From Terrimesophilobacter sp038243605 (GTDB taxonomy: Bacteria; Actinomycetota; Actinomycetes; Actinomycetales; Microbacteriaceae): a stretch of DNA of 64,000 nt. Of the stretch, positions 1 through 8,096 are shown in pieces. The notes beneath the pieces were generated by a model. It worked only from the letters and a program-made list of their open reading frames with translations, was not told where the DNA came from and did no database searches. The stretch spans positions 271,563 through 335,562 of the forward strand of contig JBBSQX010000001.1 in assembly GCA_038243605.1 (NCBI GenBank), given 5' to 3'. How positions within the stretch are numbered: the stretch's first letter is position 1; the number at the start of each line of letters is the position of its first letter. The translations under genes were made by a program, and so were the position numbers.

Positions 1-1
1 C

Positions 2-136
2 ATCGCAGCTGCCGTGGTGTGGTTCATCCTTACGATCGCGCTGACGACACTATTCGGGTGGCTTGCGTGGTGGTGGATGACGTTTGCATTCCGACCAGCA
101 ACACGAGACAACGCACCACAAGCAATAGTTCTTTAG
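2..136 (+). CDS. 3' end of a membrane protein of unknown function (partial)
   Basis: An open frame enters from the left edge and runs 44 codons to a TAG at 134-136, nine nt before the clpB start. The visible C-terminus is a single hydrophobic, tryptophan-rich segment of about 25 residues (WFILTIALTT and WLAWWWM), then a short polar tail. That fits the last transmembrane helix of an integral membrane protein whose start lies outside the window. The short spacing suggests co-transcription with clpB. The family cannot be recognised from so little sequence. Confidence 0.5.
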   Translation: MAAAVVWFILTIALTTLFGWLAWWWMTFAFRPATRDNAPQAIVL

Positions 137-145
137 GGGGACCAG

Positions 146-2293
146 ATGGCAAACATGCAGGGCGCACCGGCATCCGACGAGGAACCGAAGACGGCACTCG
201 AACAGTACGGCGTTGACCTTACGGCTATCGCCCGTACCGGAAAGCTTGACCCGGTCATCGGCCGCGATGCCGAGATTCGGCGAGTGAGTCAGGTGCTCAC
301 GCGGCGCACCAAAAACAACCCAGTTCTCATCGGCGAACCAGGCGTCGGCAAGACTGCCGTCGTCGAAGGACTTGCACAGCGGATCATTGCAGGCGACGTC
401 GCAGATTCGCTCAAGGGCAAGCGACTCGTCTCGATCGACTTGGCGGCGCTGGTGGCGGGAGCCAAATATCGCGGCGAGTTTGAAGAGCGCCTGAAGGCGG
501 TATTGAAAGAGATTAACGAGGCGGATGGGCAGATCATCACGTTCGTCGATGAACTTCACACGCTCATGGGGGCTGGTGGCGGAGAGGGTTCCGTGGCGGC
601 CGCCAACATGTTGAAGCCCATGCTGGCGCGCGGTGAGTTGCGTCTGATTGGGGCGACGACGCTCGACGAGTACCGTGAGTTCATTGAAAAGGATGCCGCG
701 CTTGAGCGTCGCTTTCAGCAGGTGTACGTCGGCGAGCCGAGTGTGGAAGACACCATTGCGATTCTTCGTGGGCTTAAGGAGCGCTACGAAGCGCACCACA
801 AAGTTGCTATTGCCGACACAGCGCTTGTTGCTGCTGCAGCGCTCAGCGACCGCTACATTTCTGGACGGCAGCTTCCCGATAAAGCCATCGACCTTATTGA
901 TGAGGCCGCCAGCCGGCTCCGCATGGAAATCGACTCCGCCCCCGTCGAAATTGATGAGCTTCGTCGCCTCGTGGATCGCCTCAAGCTGGAAGAACTCGCG
1001 CTCAAACGCGAGAAAGATGAGGCGAGCAAGGCCAGGTTGCAGAAGCTACGCGACGACCTCAGGGTGAAGAGCACCGAGCTCGCGGGGCTGCAGAAGCGGT
1101 GGGAGCACGAGCGTGCATCCCTGAACCATGTTGGTGAGCTCAAGGGCAAGCTCGACACTCTTCGCCAGCAGGCGGACCGTGCACAGCGCGAAGGAAACCT
1201 CGAACTAGCGTCGCGTGTTCTGTACGGCGACATCCCGGTCATCGAAAAGGAACTCGCCAACGCAGAGCAGTCTGAGGCTGAAACGCCGCTGATGGTGAAC
1301 GATCAAGTGACGCCTGAAGACATTGCGGCGGTTATTGCCGCGTGGACAGGCATCCCGGTAGGGCGCCTGCTCCAGGGTGAGACTGAAAAGCTTTTGCACC
1401 TCGAGTCTGAGCTTGCCAAACGCATCGTCGGGCAGAAGCCCGCCGTTCGTGCAGTGGCGGATGCCGTTCGGCGCAGCAGGGCGGGCATCGCCGACCCGTC
1501 GCGCCCGACAGGCTCGTTCATGTTCCTCGGGCCGACAGGTGTAGGTAAGACAGAGCTGGCGAAGGCGCTCGCCGAGTTCCTGTTCGATGACGAGAAAGCG
1601 ATGATTCGCATCGACATGAGTGAGTACGGTGAGCGGCACTCCGTCGCGCGCCTGCTCGGTGCCCCTCCCGGCTACATCGGTTTTGAGCAGGGCGGTCAAC
1701 TCACCGAGGCGGTGCGCAGGCGCCCGTACTCCGTTGTGCTCATGGATGAGGTCGAAAAGGCTCACCCTGACGTCTTCGATGTGCTGCTGCAGGTGCTCGA
1801 TGACGGCCGGCTCACGGATGGCCAGGGCCGCACCGTGGACTTTAGAAACGTCATCCTCATTCTGACCTCGAACCTCGGTAGCCAATTTCTTGTGGACCCT
1901 GCGCTGAGCTGGGAGCAGAAGCAGGATGCCGTGAACGGAATGGTTCGTCAAACCTTCAAGCCGGAGTTCGTGAACCGCCTTGACGACATTGTCATCTTCT
2001 CGCCCCTCTCGATGGATGACCTCAGCCAGATCGTCGAGTTTTACGTTGACAAGCTGGAGCACCGCCTCGCGGAGCGCCGACTTGGCCTCGCGGTCACGCC
2101 GAGCGCGCGCGCCTGGCTCGCGGAGAGCGGCTATGACCCGATCTACGGGGCACGGCCGTTGCGCAGGCTCATGCAGCGGGAGATTGACGACCGTTTGGCG
2201 ACGGCGCTGCTGGCAGGCACCATCCGAGACGGAGACACGGTGCTGGTGGATCTCGACGACCACGGTGAAGAGTTGACTGTTCGCAGTAGCTAA
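146..2293 (+). CDS. clpB: ClpB-type AAA+ disaggregase lacking the N-terminal domain
   Basis: A 715-aa Hsp100 unfoldase that would extract polypeptides from cytoplasmic aggregates together with DnaK. Nucleotide-binding domain 1 has Walker A GEPGVGKT (63-70), pore-loop KYRGEFEERL near 108 and Walker B FVDE (133-136). A charged coiled-coil middle domain spans about 265-380, marking ClpB rather than ClpC. Domain 2 has Walker A GPTGVGKT (462-469) and Walker B VVLMDE (530-535). ClpB proteins usually have about 850 residues. Here the first ~150 residues, the substrate-binding N-domain, are absent: the protein begins almost directly at the linker before domain 1. The ATG follows an AGGGGG ribosome site. 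No ClpP-binding IGF/IGL loop was noticed. Confidence 0.93.
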   Translation: MANMQGAPASDEEPKTALEQYGVDLTAIARTGKLDPVIGRDAEIRRVSQVLTRRTKNNPVLIGEPGVGKTAVVEGLAQRIIAGDVADSLKGKRLVSIDLAALVAGAKYRGEFEERLKAVLKEINEADGQIITFVDELHTLMGAGGGEGSVAAANMLKPMLARGELRLIGATTLDEYREFIEKDAALERRFQQVYVGEPSVEDTIAILRGLKERYEAHHKVAIADTALVAAAALSDRYISGRQLPDKAIDLIDEAASRLRMEIDSAPVEIDELRRLVDRLKLEELALKREKDEASKARLQKLRDDLRVKSTELAGLQKRWEHERASLNHVGELKGKLDTLRQQADRAQREGNLELASRVLYGDIPVIEKELANAEQSEAETPLMVNDQVTPEDIAAVIAAWTGIPVGRLLQGETEKLLHLESELAKRIVGQKPAVRAVADAVRRSRAGIADPSRPTGSFMFLGPTGVGKTELAKALAEFLFDDEKAMIRIDMSEYGERHSVARLLGAPPGYIGFEQGGQLTEAVRRRPYSVVLMDEVEKAHPDVFDVLLQVLDDGRLTDGQGRTVDFRNVILILTSNLGSQFLVDPALSWEQKQDAVNGMVRQTFKPEFVNRLDDIVIFSPLSMDDLSQIVEFYVDKLEHRLAERRLGLAVTPSARAWLAESGYDPIYGARPLRRLMQREIDDRLATALLAGTIRDGDTVLVDLDDHGEELTVRSS

Positions 2294-2399
2294 TAGTCAG
2301 GGAATGGCGGCAACGTTGTGGCCGCGGTGCGCGTTGTTATGAGACGGGTTCGGCGTGCGTGCGGCCGGGTTCCGCGTTGAGGCGATATCCTGAACCGCT

Positions 2400-4448
2400 A
2401 TGAGTACACCGCCCGCGCGTGACCGCCCCACGAAGGCGACGCACTTTCTTCCGCACGTGCAGGGCCTGCGAGCCATCGCCGTACTTCTGGTTGTTTTCTA
2501 TCACGTGTGGCCCGGTCGAATTTCTGGCGGCTACATTGGCGTCGATATTTTCTTCGTCATTTCGGGATTTCTCATCACCGGCCAGCTTGCGCGTGAGCTG
2601 GAGCGCAAAGGCAGCATCAACCTGCCCACGTTCTGGGCCAAGCGCGCGCGCCGACTGCTGCCGGCATCCATCACGGTGCTCGTATTTAGTGCGCTGTGTG
2701 TGCTGTTCATCTTGCCGCTGTCGAGCCTGGTGGCCGAGGTGCGGGAAATTCTCGCGGCCACGTTTTACATTGAAAACTGGCAGCTTGCCTCCAGCGCCGT
2801 CGACTACCTCGCCTCGCATGACGCCACGACAGTGCAGCACTACTGGTCGCTGTCGCTCGAGGAGCAGTTCTACATTGTGTGGCCGCTACTTTTGCTTGGA
2901 GCTACCTGGCTTGGTGTGAAGTACTTCGCCACGAAACGTTGGATTCCGATGGTCGCGGTCATCGCGCTCGTGAGCGTCGCCTCCCTCGTTGCCTCGATTC
3001 TGTACACCCAGTCGAATCCGGCGGAAGCGTACTTTGTCACCTGGACTCGTTTCTGGGAGTTCGGTGCAGGGGCACTTCTCGCACTGCTGCCGCGCCTGCG
3101 ACCCACTGGTGCCTGGTGGCCGAACATCATCGGGTACGCGGGCCTGGCCATGATTCTCGGCGCCGGATGGTTCTTCGATCGCGACACCCCGTTCCCCGGT
3201 TACATGGCGCTCATTCCGGTGATCGGAACGGCCATGGTCATCACGACCGATCGCGCACAGCACTGGTGGGACATCGGGCGTGTACTTGGCGGGCCGCCCC
3301 AACGATTCTTTGGCGACATCTCATACTCGCTGTACTTGTGGCACTGGCCGCTCATTATTATCGCCCCCTATATTCCTGGCTGGGGCCTCTCGGGCCTGAA
3401 CCGGATTGCCCTCATCGCCATCTGTATTCTGTTGGCGTGGCTGACCAAAAAGTTCATCGAGGATCCAGGCAGAGAGTGGAAGTTCTTCACTCTGCGCAAA
3501 CCTCGGTTCACCTACCTTGGGGCGATCGCCCTCATGGGCATCTCCAGCCTCTTTGTCGGGGTGGCGTGGATCGTAAATCACCCCCGGTACGAGGCTGAGG
3601 CGTCGCAATTGCAAGCGATCAGCGAAAACCTGCCGGCCTGTTTCGGCGCGCTCGCAGGGCCAGGCTGCCAGAACCCTGAGCTTGCGGATGCCGTCATCCC
3701 CAGCCCCGGCTTTGGTAACGCGGATTCACCGGACCGCGCAGCGTGCTTCGTGCAGTTGAACGAGTCGAAGGTCGTGAGCTGCCACTTTGGGTCGGATGCC
3801 GTCGCGGCGCCGCGAATTGCGCTTATCGGTGACAGCCACGCTTACCAATATATCGATACGCTTATTTCTCTTGCCGAGAAGAACGGATGGTCGCTGACCA
3901 CGTACCTCAAGGGGGCGTGCCCGTGGACCACCGCACCGGTCACCGATTCGAGTGCCGCCTTCACCGCATCCTGTGTCACGTGGCGCGCGGGGCTCGAAAA
4001 GAAGCTCGCCACGGCGCCGCCGTATGACGTGGTCTTCACCGCTGCGCTCGCCCACACCCCCTACGCGGTGAGCGAGACCGACCGCATCGACGCTGTGCGG
4101 GACGGATTTGTGGGCGCATGGAAGCAGGCTAACGGCGCCGCTATCGTCACCATTATCGATAACCCGAAGTTCACCGAGGACCCCAACAAGTGTTTGCGCA
4201 CGTCGGCCCCCGATTCCTGTACCGAGCCGCGCGCCGATGTTCTCGACGAGGTTGACCCGCTGGGGCTCGCAGGGAAAGTCGCGGGTGCCACGGTTCTCGA
4301 CTTCACCAGCGCGTATTGCAACGAGACCGTGTGTTTCAGTGTGATTGGTGGGGCTAACGTCTATCGGGATCAGGACCATCTGACCCGCACGTTTGCCCTC
4401 ACGCTTGGCCCGGCAATTGGTGAGGCAATCGCAGCGCAACTTCGGTAG
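2400..4448 (+). CDS. Acyltransferase-3 / SGNH membrane acyltransferase (OafA-like)
   Basis: A 682-aa polytopic membrane protein that probably O-acetylates cell-surface glycans. The N-terminal half (about 20-385) is an acyltransferase-3 domain with the HYWSLSLEEQFYIVWP signature and about ten hydrophobic helices. After a linker, the C-terminal third is an extracytoplasmic SGNH hydrolase-like domain with block I GDSHA (Ser479). In two-domain enzymes of this type the SGNH part delivers acetyl to the sugar hydroxyl. The start has no clear Shine-Dalgarno. A TATCCT hexamer at 2386-2391 lies 8 nt before ATG, so the message may be leaderless. The substrate is unknown, and the clpB neighbour looks functionally unrelated. 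Confidence 0.85.
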   Translation: MSTPPARDRPTKATHFLPHVQGLRAIAVLLVVFYHVWPGRISGGYIGVDIFFVISGFLITGQLARELERKGSINLPTFWAKRARRLLPASITVLVFSALCVLFILPLSSLVAEVREILAATFYIENWQLASSAVDYLASHDATTVQHYWSLSLEEQFYIVWPLLLLGATWLGVKYFATKRWIPMVAVIALVSVASLVASILYTQSNPAEAYFVTWTRFWEFGAGALLALLPRLRPTGAWWPNIIGYAGLAMILGAGWFFDRDTPFPGYMALIPVIGTAMVITTDRAQHWWDIGRVLGGPPQRFFGDISYSLYLWHWPLIIIAPYIPGWGLSGLNRIALIAICILLAWLTKKFIEDPGREWKFFTLRKPRFTYLGAIALMGISSLFVGVAWIVNHPRYEAEASQLQAISENLPACFGALAGPGCQNPELADAVIPSPGFGNADSPDRAACFVQLNESKVVSCHFGSDAVAAPRIALIGDSHAYQYIDTLISLAEKNGWSLTTYLKGACPWTTAPVTDSSAAFTASCVTWRAGLEKKLATAPPYDVVFTAALAHTPYAVSETDRIDAVRDGFVGAWKQANGAAIVTIIDNPKFTEDPNKCLRTSAPDSCTEPRADVLDEVDPLGLAGKVAGATVLDFTSAYCNETVCFSVIGGANVYRDQDHLTRTFALTLGPAIGEAIAAQLR

Positions 4449-4468
4449 TTCTCCTTTGACGTGTGACC

Positions 4469-4503
4469 TTGACGTCGTTTATGTTAGTCACTAACATTTA
4501 CGC
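4469..4503 (+). promoter_or_regulatory. Promoter with palindromic operator for the TetR gene
   Basis: TTGACG (4469-4474) and TAACAT (4492-4497) are separated by 17 nt, and the -10 ends 6 nt before the GTG start, predicting a leaderless transcript. A perfect 8+1+8 palindrome, ATGTTAGT-C-ACTAACAT, occupies 4481-4497 and covers the spacer and -10. This is a good candidate autoregulatory TetR operator. The elements are seen directly; the binding is inferred. Confidence 0.65.
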
Positions 4504-5067
4504 GTGATCAAGAAACAACTAACGAAGCAGAAACTGCAGGCTGCAGCTCTGCGCCTTTTTCAAGAACAGGGCTACGAGGCAACCACGGCTGAACAGATCG
4601 CCGCCGAATGTGGCCTATCGACGATGACGTTCTTTCGCCACTTTCCCTCGAAAGACAAGGTCGTGCTTGACGACCCGTATGACCCGATGATGAGCTCAGC
4701 GATCGCCGCCCAGCGGCGCAATTTGCCGGTGCTCGAGCGCGTGCGGCGTGGCCTCCTCGCCGCGTGGATTGCCTTGCCGGAGCCCGACAACGATGACCAG
4801 CGTGCCCGGGTACGCATCATTGCCCGCACTCCCGAACTGCGAGCAAAAGCATGGGAGAACAACGCGGTCACGCGAGCGGCCATTGTCGATGTACTCGTAA
4901 GCCAAGATGTTGATCGATTGAGCGCCGAAGTTGCCGCCGCCGCCTGCCTTGGCGCCCTTGAAGCGGCGCTACTGGATTGGGGTGTCAGTAGCGAAGGAAC
5001 CCTGGGTGAGCGCATTGCCATGGCACTCGCCCTACTTGCGCAGAAAGCAGAGGCACCCTGTGCTTGA
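4504..5067 (+). CDS. TetR family transcriptional regulator
   Basis: A 187-aa regulator. The N-terminal 50 residues form a TetR helix-turn-helix (FQEQGYEATTAEQIAAECGL then STMTFFRHFPSKDKVV). The remainder is a helical ligand-binding and dimerisation domain. The GTG start sits 6 nt behind a -10 hexamer with no ribosome site, so translation is probably leaderless. The gene overlaps the next ABC ATPase gene by 8 nt, so regulator and exporter form one transcript. It most likely represses its own operon through the palindrome at 4481-4497. The inducing ligand is unknown. Confidence 0.88.
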   Translation: MIKKQLTKQKLQAAALRLFQEQGYEATTAEQIAAECGLSTMTFFRHFPSKDKVVLDDPYDPMMSSAIAAQRRNLPVLERVRRGLLAAWIALPEPDNDDQRARVRIIARTPELRAKAWENNAVTRAAIVDVLVSQDVDRLSAEVAAAACLGALEAALLDWGVSSEGTLGERIAMALALLAQKAEAPCA

Positions 5068-5833
5068 TCATCTGAAGGATTCAGCGATTCGCCTGCAGGG
5101 AGTTTCGAAGTCATACAAAACCTTGCGTGCACTAGAGAACGTCGACCTCGTGGTGGCGGCCGGCGAAGTCCACGCGCTGGTCGGCCTCAACGGCGCAGGG
5201 AAGACGACCATGCTCCGTGTGCTGCTGGGGGTCATCGAACCCGATCGAGGCAGCGTGTGGGTTCGGGGCAAAAATGTTGCCCGCATGGCATCCTCCGACT
5301 GGAGAGGAGTTGGTCACCTCATCGAGACACCTTTCGCCTACCCAGAGTTGACTGTGCGAGCCAACATCGAAGTCGCCGCTTTGCTCTCGGGTGTCGCACA
5401 GAAGCAGGCTCAACGCGCGGTTGATTCCATCGTGGATGAGATGAACCTGGGGGCGTGGGCCGGGCAGCGCATGCGCTCGCTGTCGCTGGGCAACCGCCAA
5501 AGGGTGGGCCTGGCTGCCGCGCTTGTCGGAGAGGTGCAGATTGCGGTTCTTGATGAGCCAGCGAACTCCCTCGACCCCGCCGGAGTCGTACTGGTGCGCG
5601 ACGCCATCCGACGACGCGCACACGAGGGGGCCGCGATCTTGGTGTCGAGCCACCACCTCGACGAAGTGGCACGGGTCGCTACCGACATCACCGTGATCAG
5701 TACCGGGCGAGTCATGGGAGCCCTCGAGCCCACCGGGATAGACCTTGAGCGCCAGTTCTTCGCGCTCGTTGAAGCGGATGCCCGAAGCACCGCAGAAGCC
5801 CTGCACACCGCAGAATCGAGGGCAACAGCATGA
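5060..5833 (+). CDS. ABC exporter ATP-binding protein
   Basis: A 257-aa nucleotide-binding subunit of an ABC-2 type exporter. Walker A GLNGAGKT lies near residue 43, the signature SLGNRQRV near 141 and Walker B VLDEPANSLD near 164. The GTG at 5060 is chosen because the next in-frame codons (LDHLKDSAIRLQGVSKSYK) give a standard N-terminus. The preceding AGAGG is well placed, and the gene overlaps the tetR stop by 8 nt. It overlaps the permease gene as ATGA. It probably energises export of a drug-like or antimicrobial compound sensed by the TetR protein; the substrate is not inferable. Confidence 0.87.
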   Translation: MLDHLKDSAIRLQGVSKSYKTLRALENVDLVVAAGEVHALVGLNGAGKTTMLRVLLGVIEPDRGSVWVRGKNVARMASSDWRGVGHLIETPFAYPELTVRANIEVAALLSGVAQKQAQRAVDSIVDEMNLGAWAGQRMRSLSLGNRQRVGLAAALVGEVQIAVLDEPANSLDPAGVVLVRDAIRRRAHEGAAILVSSHHLDEVARVATDITVISTGRVMGALEPTGIDLERQFFALVEADARSTAEALHTAESRATA

Positions 5834-6609
5834 CATTTAGCGCCCAATTTTCGACGGCGATCACCGTCGAATGGATGAAGTTTCGCCGCGCCGCCGTCGT
5901 GCTCATTACCACTCTGCTGCTCGTGGTTGGGCTGCTCGCACTGTGTGGAGGGCTGCTTTACGCGATTCAGACGGGTAACCCACAGCTCATTGCGAAGGCC
6001 GGACCGATGGCGGCGGCAGGCGGCTGGATGGGCATCTTCGCTGTCGCAAGCCAAGTTGTTCCCACCGCAGGGTTGCTGGCGTTCGGTGTGGTCGCCGGAT
6101 GGGTTTTTGGCCGAGAGTTCACCAATGGAACAGTGATCGGACTCTTTGCGCGCCCCGTTTCTCGCACCGCAGTTGCTCTGGCAAAGTTCACCATTCTGCT
6201 CCTGTGGATTGTCGCCTGCACCGCGGGCCTAGTTTTCTCACTGCTGCTTCTGGGAATCGCTCTCCGGCTGGGGCCGATCGATTCGGGCATTCTGAGTTTT
6301 GCGGCAAAGCTCACGATTGTCGGTGTGCTCACCGGACTGCTCGCGCTCATCGCAGGGCTTGTCGCTACCTGGACGCGAGGCTACCTCTCCGCCATCGGCA
6401 CCACCATTGGCGTTGTGGTGCTCGCGGTCATCGCCAGTTTTGTGGGGGTCGGCGGATGGTTTCCGTTTGCGGCGCCCGGAATCTGGGCAGCGATCCCGAG
6501 CGCCACTGTGCCGTCGACAACCATGCTGATTCAGCTACTCGCTGTGCTGCCGGTCGCCGCCCTCATCGCGGCGCTCACCGTGCGAGCGTGGAGGCGCCTT
6601 CAGTTGTGA
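5830..6609 (+). CDS. ABC-2 type exporter permease
   Basis: A 259-aa integral membrane protein with about six hydrophobic segments, starting ATG within an ATGA overlap with the upstream ATPase gene. The segment VAGWVFGREFTNGTVIGLFARPVSRTAVALAKF is the usual amphipathic coupling region of ABC-2 permeases of the bacitracin/NatB kind. It should form the membrane channel of the TetR-regulated exporter. Its 3' end overlaps the convergent AmiS-like gene by 35 nt (6575-6609), so the two transcripts run into each other and no terminator separates them. Confidence 0.85.
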   Translation: MTFSAQFSTAITVEWMKFRRAAVVLITTLLLVVGLLALCGGLLYAIQTGNPQLIAKAGPMAAAGGWMGIFAVASQVVPTAGLLAFGVVAGWVFGREFTNGTVIGLFARPVSRTAVALAKFTILLLWIVACTAGLVFSLLLLGIALRLGPIDSGILSFAAKLTIVGVLTGLLALIAGLVATWTRGYLSAIGTTIGVVVLAVIASFVGVGGWFPFAAPGIWAAIPSATVPSTTMLIQLLAVLPVAALIAALTVRAWRRLQL

Positions 6610-7231
6610 GACGAGGCGGTGCAGACACTACCGCAAGGCCACCAACGCTCGACCGGGCGAGAGCCCATGCACCAGCAGTAGCGAGGGCCAGCACGACGAG
6701 GGCAGCAAACCCGGCTGCCGCATCCGTGCTCCACACGTTGTTGAACTTTGCGAGCGCGGTCAGCGTGCAGGTGGGGACACCCAGCAGAATCAGAAACCAC
6801 GCGGTGAAGCGAGTGAGCGCGGTCTTGTCGAGGGCAAGGAGCAAAAAGAACAGACTCCACATGATCGCCCAAGTCAGCCAGATGACCGCAAAAATGGGGT
6901 CAGTGCGAATGCTGATGACCGCGTGATAGCCGGCGATCGCCGCCACAAAAGCACTGAACCAGCCGAACCCCTGCGGTTCAATCGAGTACAGGATATTGAG
7001 CCCGAAGTACAGGTACGTAAACCCGAACAGATAGGTTGGCCAGGTGGCGGCGAGCACCCCGACATCCGAACCGTGCTGAATCAGGATGATCGTGGGCAGA
7101 ACAACCTGCAGCGAACCCACAAACAGGTTCAGTACGGCCGCACTGCGATCAGGCACCACCCCGAGGGCGTTCAACCCGTTCACGAGCAGCACGATGCCGA
7201 CAAAGAGCAGTCCGATATTTGCCACGGTCAC
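6575..7231 (-). CDS. AmiS/UreI family amide or urea channel
   Basis: A 218-aa polytopic membrane protein with six to seven hydrophobic helices, resembling the AmiS/UreI family. Those proteins form proton-gated or passive channels for urea and short-chain amides. Family-like features are the N-terminal NIGLLFVGIVLLVNGLNALG helix and the central WPTYLFGFTYLYFGLN segment. The GTG start overlaps the stop of the upstream cysteine hydrolase as GTGA, implying translational coupling. The pair would import an amide or urea-like substrate and hydrolyse it. No urease or classical amidase gene is visible nearby. Confidence 0.78.
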   Translation of the reverse strand: MTVANIGLLFVGIVLLVNGLNALGVVPDRSAAVLNLFVGSLQVVLPTIILIQHGSDVGVLAATWPTYLFGFTYLYFGLNILYSIEPQGFGWFSAFVAAIAGYHAVISIRTDPIFAVIWLTWAIMWSLFFLLLALDKTALTRFTAWFLILLGVPTCTLTALAKFNNVWSTDAAAGFAALVVLALATAGAWALARSSVGGLAVVSAPPRLTTEGASTLAR

Positions 7232-7929
7232 ACCCCCAGCAAGTCGATGAACCTGTCAGACGAGATGACGGGAGCAAAAAACTGGTTGATGCGCTGGAAA
7301 GCGGCCGCCTCAGTCTCGGGGCGATTGCATCCCGTCGCGTCGCCGATCACGATAGGCAGCAACCCATGATCGCGGGCGGCCCGTGCGTTGCCTTCAATGC
7401 ACCAGTCAGTGTGGATGCCGGTGATGACCACCACCTCCACCTTCTTGCGAGCAAGCTCCAACGGCAGATCGGTACCGACGAAAGCAGTTTGAAGCGCTTT
7501 CTCGCTCAACTCGCTGTCTCCGGGGCGCACCAGCTCGCGCAGTTCTGGAACAAGCTCGTCATCCCACGCGACCTCATCGGGTGTGGCGTTGAGGTGCCCA
7601 GTCCAGGAGTCGTACTGCACCGCGTCGAACGCGTTCTGGGGGTACTCCTGGCGGAACACCGAATAACCGATCCAGTTGAACGAAACAAAGTTCGCACGAA
7701 GGCGGGCAGCCTGCACGGAACGCACCGTTGCCTCCAAACTGCCGCGCAGGTCGTGGCGCTCGCCGAACTGAACACCGCCGGGGCGGTAAAGAGAATTTGA
7801 CTGACTCACCGAAAGGAAGGCGGCTGGCCTTTGCAAGATTTGCGCGAGGTCAAGCTTCTTCCAATGGTCGGCAAGCTCTGGAATGGAACTGACATTGGTT
7901 GTGGATGGTGCGACATCGGCGATCGTCAT
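7228..7929 (-). CDS. Isochorismatase-like cysteine hydrolase
   Basis: A 233-aa alpha/beta enzyme of the cysteine hydrolase superfamily (isochorismatases, nicotinamidases, amide and ureido hydrolases). The catalytic cysteine is in TDWCIEGNARAARDHG (Cys177), and VVVITGIHTDWC is the typical strand before it. Because the next gene encodes an AmiS/UreI-like channel and is translationally coupled, an amidase-type reaction on a small imported amide or ureide is more likely than isochorismate cleavage. Upstream, at 7992-8028, are two direct copies of a 14-mer that may be its operator. Confidence 0.8.
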   Translation of the reverse strand: MTIADVAPSTTNVSSIPELADHWKKLDLAQILQRPAAFLSVSQSNSLYRPGGVQFGERHDLRGSLEATVRSVQAARLRANFVSFNWIGYSVFRQEYPQNAFDAVQYDSWTGHLNATPDEVAWDDELVPELRELVRPGDSELSEKALQTAFVGTDLPLELARKKVEVVVITGIHTDWCIEGNARAARDHGLLPIVIGDATGCNRPETEAAAFQRINQFFAPVISSDRFIDLLGV

Positions 7930-7991
7930 CGTGGACTCCCTAGTTGTTGTTTCGACAGACTAAAGAGACCAGCGGATGCCCCGCTTCACCA

Positions 7992-8028
7992 TGACAAAGT
8001 GTGACAAGCCCGAGTGACAAAGTGTGAC
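7992..8028 (-). promoter_or_regulatory. Paired direct repeats upstream of the cysteine hydrolase operon
   Basis: TGACAAAGTGTGAC occurs exactly twice, at 7992-8005 and 8015-8028, with starts 23 bp apart (about two helical turns). A partial GTGTGAC recurs at 8042-8048. The repeats lie 63-99 bp upstream of the cysteine hydrolase start and downstream of the LLM oxidoreductase stop. They look like tandem sites for a dimeric regulator controlling the hydrolase-AmiS operon. No regulator gene is adjacent. Confidence 0.5.
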
Positions 8029-8096
8029 TTAACGCGTCGGGGTGTGACGCCATCTCGCCACAGCCCGACACTATTTTCGCGTGAGATTCCCGCAGG

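Noticed and set aside
1205..2263. 352-codon minus-strand frame inside clpB
   Set aside because: Antisense to a highly conserved AAA+ domain; no ribosome site and no recognisable motif.
2400..4448. Part of a polysaccharide biosynthesis cluster
   Set aside because: No glycosyltransferase, flippase or polymerase gene is adjacent; the acyltransferase stands alone.
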